Assembly: GCA_934518555.1 (NCBI GenBank)
Contig: CAKSXW010000069.1
Span: 1 to 7,895, forward strand
Length of the DNA: 7,895 nt
Source of the DNA: an uncultured Faecalibacterium sp.
GTDB lineage: Bacteria > Bacillota > Clostridia > Oscillospirales > Ruminococcaceae
Reading direction: 5' to 3'
Part shown: piece by piece, positions 5,901 through 7,895 of the stretch
How the letters are laid out: each line of letters begins with the position of its first letter
Position numbering within the stretch: the first letter of the stretch is position 1
Position numbers and translations under genes: made by a program
The notes under the pieces: generated by a model
What the model was told of the DNA's origin: nothing
Database searches by the model: none
Seen by the model: only the letters and a program-made list of their open reading frames with translations

Positions 5901-7760
5901 ATGTTTGATCCCAAACTGAAAGAAGCCCTGGGGCACGTGCAAAAGCCCGGCCGCTACACCGGCGGCGAGCCCGGCAGCGTGTACAAGGATAAGGCAGCCG
6001 TGGATGTGCGGTTTGCGTTCTGCTTCCCGGATACCTACGAGGTGGGCATGTCCTTCCTCGGGGAAAAGATCTTGTATGAGCTGCTGAACCGCCACGAAAA
6101 CTGGTGGTGTGAGCGTGCCTTTATGCCCTGGCTGGATATGAAGGCGGAGATGGAGCGGCTGCAGCTGCCCCTGTATACTATGGAAAGCAAGGACCCTCTG
6201 ACGGCCTTTGACGCTGTGGGCTTTACCCTGCAGTACGAGCTTTCCTACACCAACATCCTGGCCATGCTGGACCTGGCAGGCATCCCGTTCTATTCCAAGG
6301 ACCGTGATGACCACTGGCCCCTCATCGTGGCTGGCGGCCCCTGCGCCTGCAACGCCGAGCCTATTGCGGATTTCTTTGATGTGATCCAGCTGGGCGAGGG
6401 CGAGAACCAGCTGCCGGCCATCTGCGCCGAGATCGAAAAGGCCAAAAAAGAGGGCCTTTCCAAACAGCAGCTGCTGCTGAACATTGCAAAGATCCCCGGG
6501 GTGTATATCCCGGCCTTTTACGATGTGACCTACTATGAGGATGGCCGGGTCAAAGCCATCACCCCCAACCAGCCCGGCATCCCGGCCCGGATCACCAAGG
6601 CCATCATCCAGGACCTGAACCAGTTTGCGCCGCCTACCAATTTTGTGGTGCCCATGGTAGGTGCCATCCAGGACCGTGCCAGCATCGAGGTGCTCCGGGG
6701 CTGTGTGCGTGGCTGCCGGTTCTGCCAGGCAGGCTTTTTGTACCGCCCCATGCGCCAGCGTGACGCCAGCCTGCTGAACAAGGCTGCCCAGGACCTGTGT
6801 GCCAATACCGGCTACGAGGAGCTGAGCCTGTCCAGCCTGTCCACCTCTGACCACAGCCAGCTGGAGGAGCTGCTGGATGATCTGAACGAGTGGGCCCCCA
6901 AGGAGCACGTCAGCCTGTCTCTGCCCTCCCTGCGAGTGGACAACTTCTCCCAGAGCCTTATCGAAAAGACCACCAAGGTCCGCAAAAGCGGCCTGACCTT
7001 TGCAGCAGAGGCCGGCACCCAGCGGCTCCGGAACGTCATCAACAAAAACGTCACCTGGGACGAGATCGAAAAGACCTGCACCATTGCCTTCAACGCAGGC
7101 TATACCTCTGTCAAGCTCTACTTTATGATGGGCCTGCCCACCGAGACCATGGAGGATATCGAGGGCATTGCCGAGACGGCCCAGAAGGTGGTGGACCTGT
7201 ATTACGCAAACCCCAAGCACGCCAAGGGCCGGGGCGTACAGGTGACCATCAGCTGCGCCTGCTTTGTGCCCAAGCCCCACACTCCCTTTGAGTTTGTGCC
7301 CATGGACACCGCCGAGACCCTGCAGGCCAAGCAGAAGCACCTGCTGGAAAGCGTCCATAGCCGGAAGATCAAGGTGAACTATCACGACAGCACCACCAGC
7401 TTCCTGGAGGGCGTGTTCGCCAAGGGCGACCGCCGCCTGGCTCCGGTGATCGTGGAGGCCTACAAACGGGGCTGCTACTTTGACGGCTGGGAGGAGTGCT
7501 TCCGGTACGATACCTGGATCCAGACCTTTGCAGACCTGGGCATCGACCCGGCCTTCTACTGCCAGCGTCCCATCGGCCTGGACGAGGTGACCCCCTGGTC
7601 CCACATGGATTACGGCGTTACCCACGAATACCTGGTACGGGAGTACAACAAGGCCCTGGCTGCCCAGACCACGCCCCCCTGCAACCGGGTGTGCAACGCC
7701 TGCGGTGCCAATCATCTGTTAGGAGGTCCCTGCTTTGATTACAGTCAGAATCTCGTTTGA
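5901..7760 (+). CDS. TIGR03960-type B12-binding-like radical SAM protein, function unknown
   Basis: A 619-residue protein. The N-terminal third resembles the cobalamin-binding-like region of the TIGR03960 group (AFCFPDTYEVGMSFLGEKILYEL near 39-61, GGPCACNAEP near 145-154, LGEGE near 164-168). The cobalamin motif DxHxxG is represented only by DTYEVG, with Tyr for His. The radical SAM core has GCVRGCRFCQAG with C268, C272 and C275 as CxxxCxxC ligands for the 4Fe-4S cluster that cleaves S-adenosylmethionine. FAAEAGTQRLR near 367-377 and VKLYFMMGLPTET near 404-416 follow as barrel motifs. The C-terminus has a second CxxxCxxC, CNRVCNACG (C594, C598, C601), plus C611. The next gene is DUF2344, the usual partner, which is fused to this protein in some bacteria. 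The start at 5901 follows GGAGGA. Only one TTA codon (codon 607) occurs, exactly at the next gene's Shine-Dalgarno. The substrate is unknown to me. Family assignment from recalled motifs is good. Confidence 0.9.
   Translation: MFDPKLKEALGHVQKPGRYTGGEPGSVYKDKAAVDVRFAFCFPDTYEVGMSFLGEKILYELLNRHENWWCERAFMPWLDMKAEMERLQLPLYTMESKDPLTAFDAVGFTLQYELSYTNILAMLDLAGIPFYSKDRDDHWPLIVAGGPCACNAEPIADFFDVIQLGEGENQLPAICAEIEKAKKEGLSKQQLLLNIAKIPGVYIPAFYDVTYYEDGRVKAITPNQPGIPARITKAIIQDLNQFAPPTNFVVPMVGAIQDRASIEVLRGCVRGCRFCQAGFLYRPMRQRDASLLNKAAQDLCANTGYEELSLSSLSTSDHSQLEELLDDLNEWAPKEHVSLSLPSLRVDNFSQSLIEKTTKVRKSGLTFAAEAGTQRLRNVINKNVTWDEIEKTCTIAFNAGYTSVKLYFMMGLPTETMEDIEGIAETAQKVVDLYYANPKHAKGRGVQVTISCACFVPKPHTPFEFVPMDTAETLQAKQKHLLESVHSRKIKVNYHDSTTSFLEGVFAKGDRRLAPVIVEAYKRGCYFDGWEECFRYDTWIQTFADLGIDPAFYCQRPIGLDEVTPWSHMDYGVTHEYLVREYNKALAAQTTPPCNRVCNACGANHLLGGPCFDYSQNLV
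7721..7726 (+). promoter_or_regulatory. Shine-Dalgarno deciding the TTG start of the DUF2344 gene
   Basis: Perfect AGGAGG, eight bases before TTG at 7735, inside the last codons of the radical SAM gene. No other plausible start lies nearby, and the translated product begins with family-typical residues straight after the TTG. Confidence 0.8.
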
Positions 7761-7895
7761 AAAAAAGAATGAGGCCTCCTACATCTCCCTGCTGGACCTG
7801 CAGCGGGTGATGCAGCGGGTGCTCAAGCGCAGCGGCCTGCCGGTGTGGCATACGCTGGGCTTCAACCCCCACATCTACATGACCTTTGCCTGCCC
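7735..7895 (+). CDS. DUF2344 / TIGR03936-type radical SAM-associated protein, N-terminal part
   Basis: The first 53 codons of a gene that continues past the window. The product begins (M)ITVRISFEKKNEASYISLLDL and continues QRVMQRVLKRSGLPV and GFNPH. These match the DUF2344 opening pattern of a beta strand, SHLDL-like (here SLLDL), QR.L.R.GLP and GFNPH. DUF2344 proteins accompany, or are fused to the C-terminus of, TIGR03960 radical SAM proteins. Their biochemical role is not established to my knowledge. The TTG start at 7735 overlaps the radical SAM stop by 26 bases and follows a perfect Shine-Dalgarno. This implies coupled translation and probably a complex. In many clostridia the next genes are ribonuclease E/G and rplU-rpmA, which cannot be checked here. 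The start codon and family are well supported; the rest is outside the window. Confidence 0.86.
   Translation, partial: MITVRISFEKKNEASYISLLDLQRVMQRVLKRSGLPVWHTLGFNPHIYMTFAC

Noticed and set aside
5878..5919. Short upstream reading frame of 13 codons in the radical SAM leader
   Set aside because: It has no convincing ribosome site and its codons overlap the real gene start. Chance ATG is the simplest view.
5850..7715. A 621-codon antisense open frame opposite the radical SAM gene
   Set aside because: Same cause: it begins just short of the gene's only TTA codon. The sense protein has clear family motifs.

Overview
The window reads as ordinary chromosome from a high-G+C, low-TTA clostridial bacterium. 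It is probably a relative of Faecalibacterium, Gemmiger or Subdoligranulum in the Ruminococcaceae/Oscillospiraceae. The basis is gene content and order (lspA-rluD, ppk1, and a radical SAM gene followed by a DUF2344 gene), strong AGGAGG-type ribosome binding sites, and GC-rich codon choice. This assignment is inference from reading, not from a database search. Every gene is on the + strand, packing is very tight, and no gene-free stretch exceeds about 100 bases. No tRNA, rRNA, CRISPR array, insertion sequence or phage gene is visible.

Block 1 (1-2024) holds the 3' end of lspA (lipoprotein signal peptidase), an RluD-type pseudouridine synthase, and a HAD-like protein that has lost most of its catalytic residues. 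The last two overlap by ATGA. The block ends in a strong intrinsic terminator at 1987-2024.

Block 2 (2043-4818) holds a short ComEA-like membrane protein with a helix-hairpin-helix domain, followed by polyphosphate kinase 1. The two genes overlap or nearly touch at ATGATTATG. The kinase has an unusual Pro/Ala/Gln-rich tail ending in a basic, probably amphipathic segment. A second intrinsic terminator closes the block at 4788-4818.

Block 3 (4858-5863) is a membrane-anchored M23 (LytM-type) peptidase translationally coupled to a very short M50 site-2 protease. The pairing and order recall SpoIVFA-SpoIVFB of endospore formers, but both proteins are reduced.

Block 4 (promoter at about 5833-5861, genes 5901-7895) is a large radical SAM protein of the TIGR03960 type. 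It overlaps by 26 bases the start of a DUF2344 (TIGR03936-type) partner that begins with TTG and runs off the window. The function of this pair is unknown as far as I know, which makes it the best candidate here for undescribed biology.

The very long antisense ORFs opposite ppk1 and the radical SAM gene are explained by avoidance of TTA, CTA and TCA codons and are not annotated.
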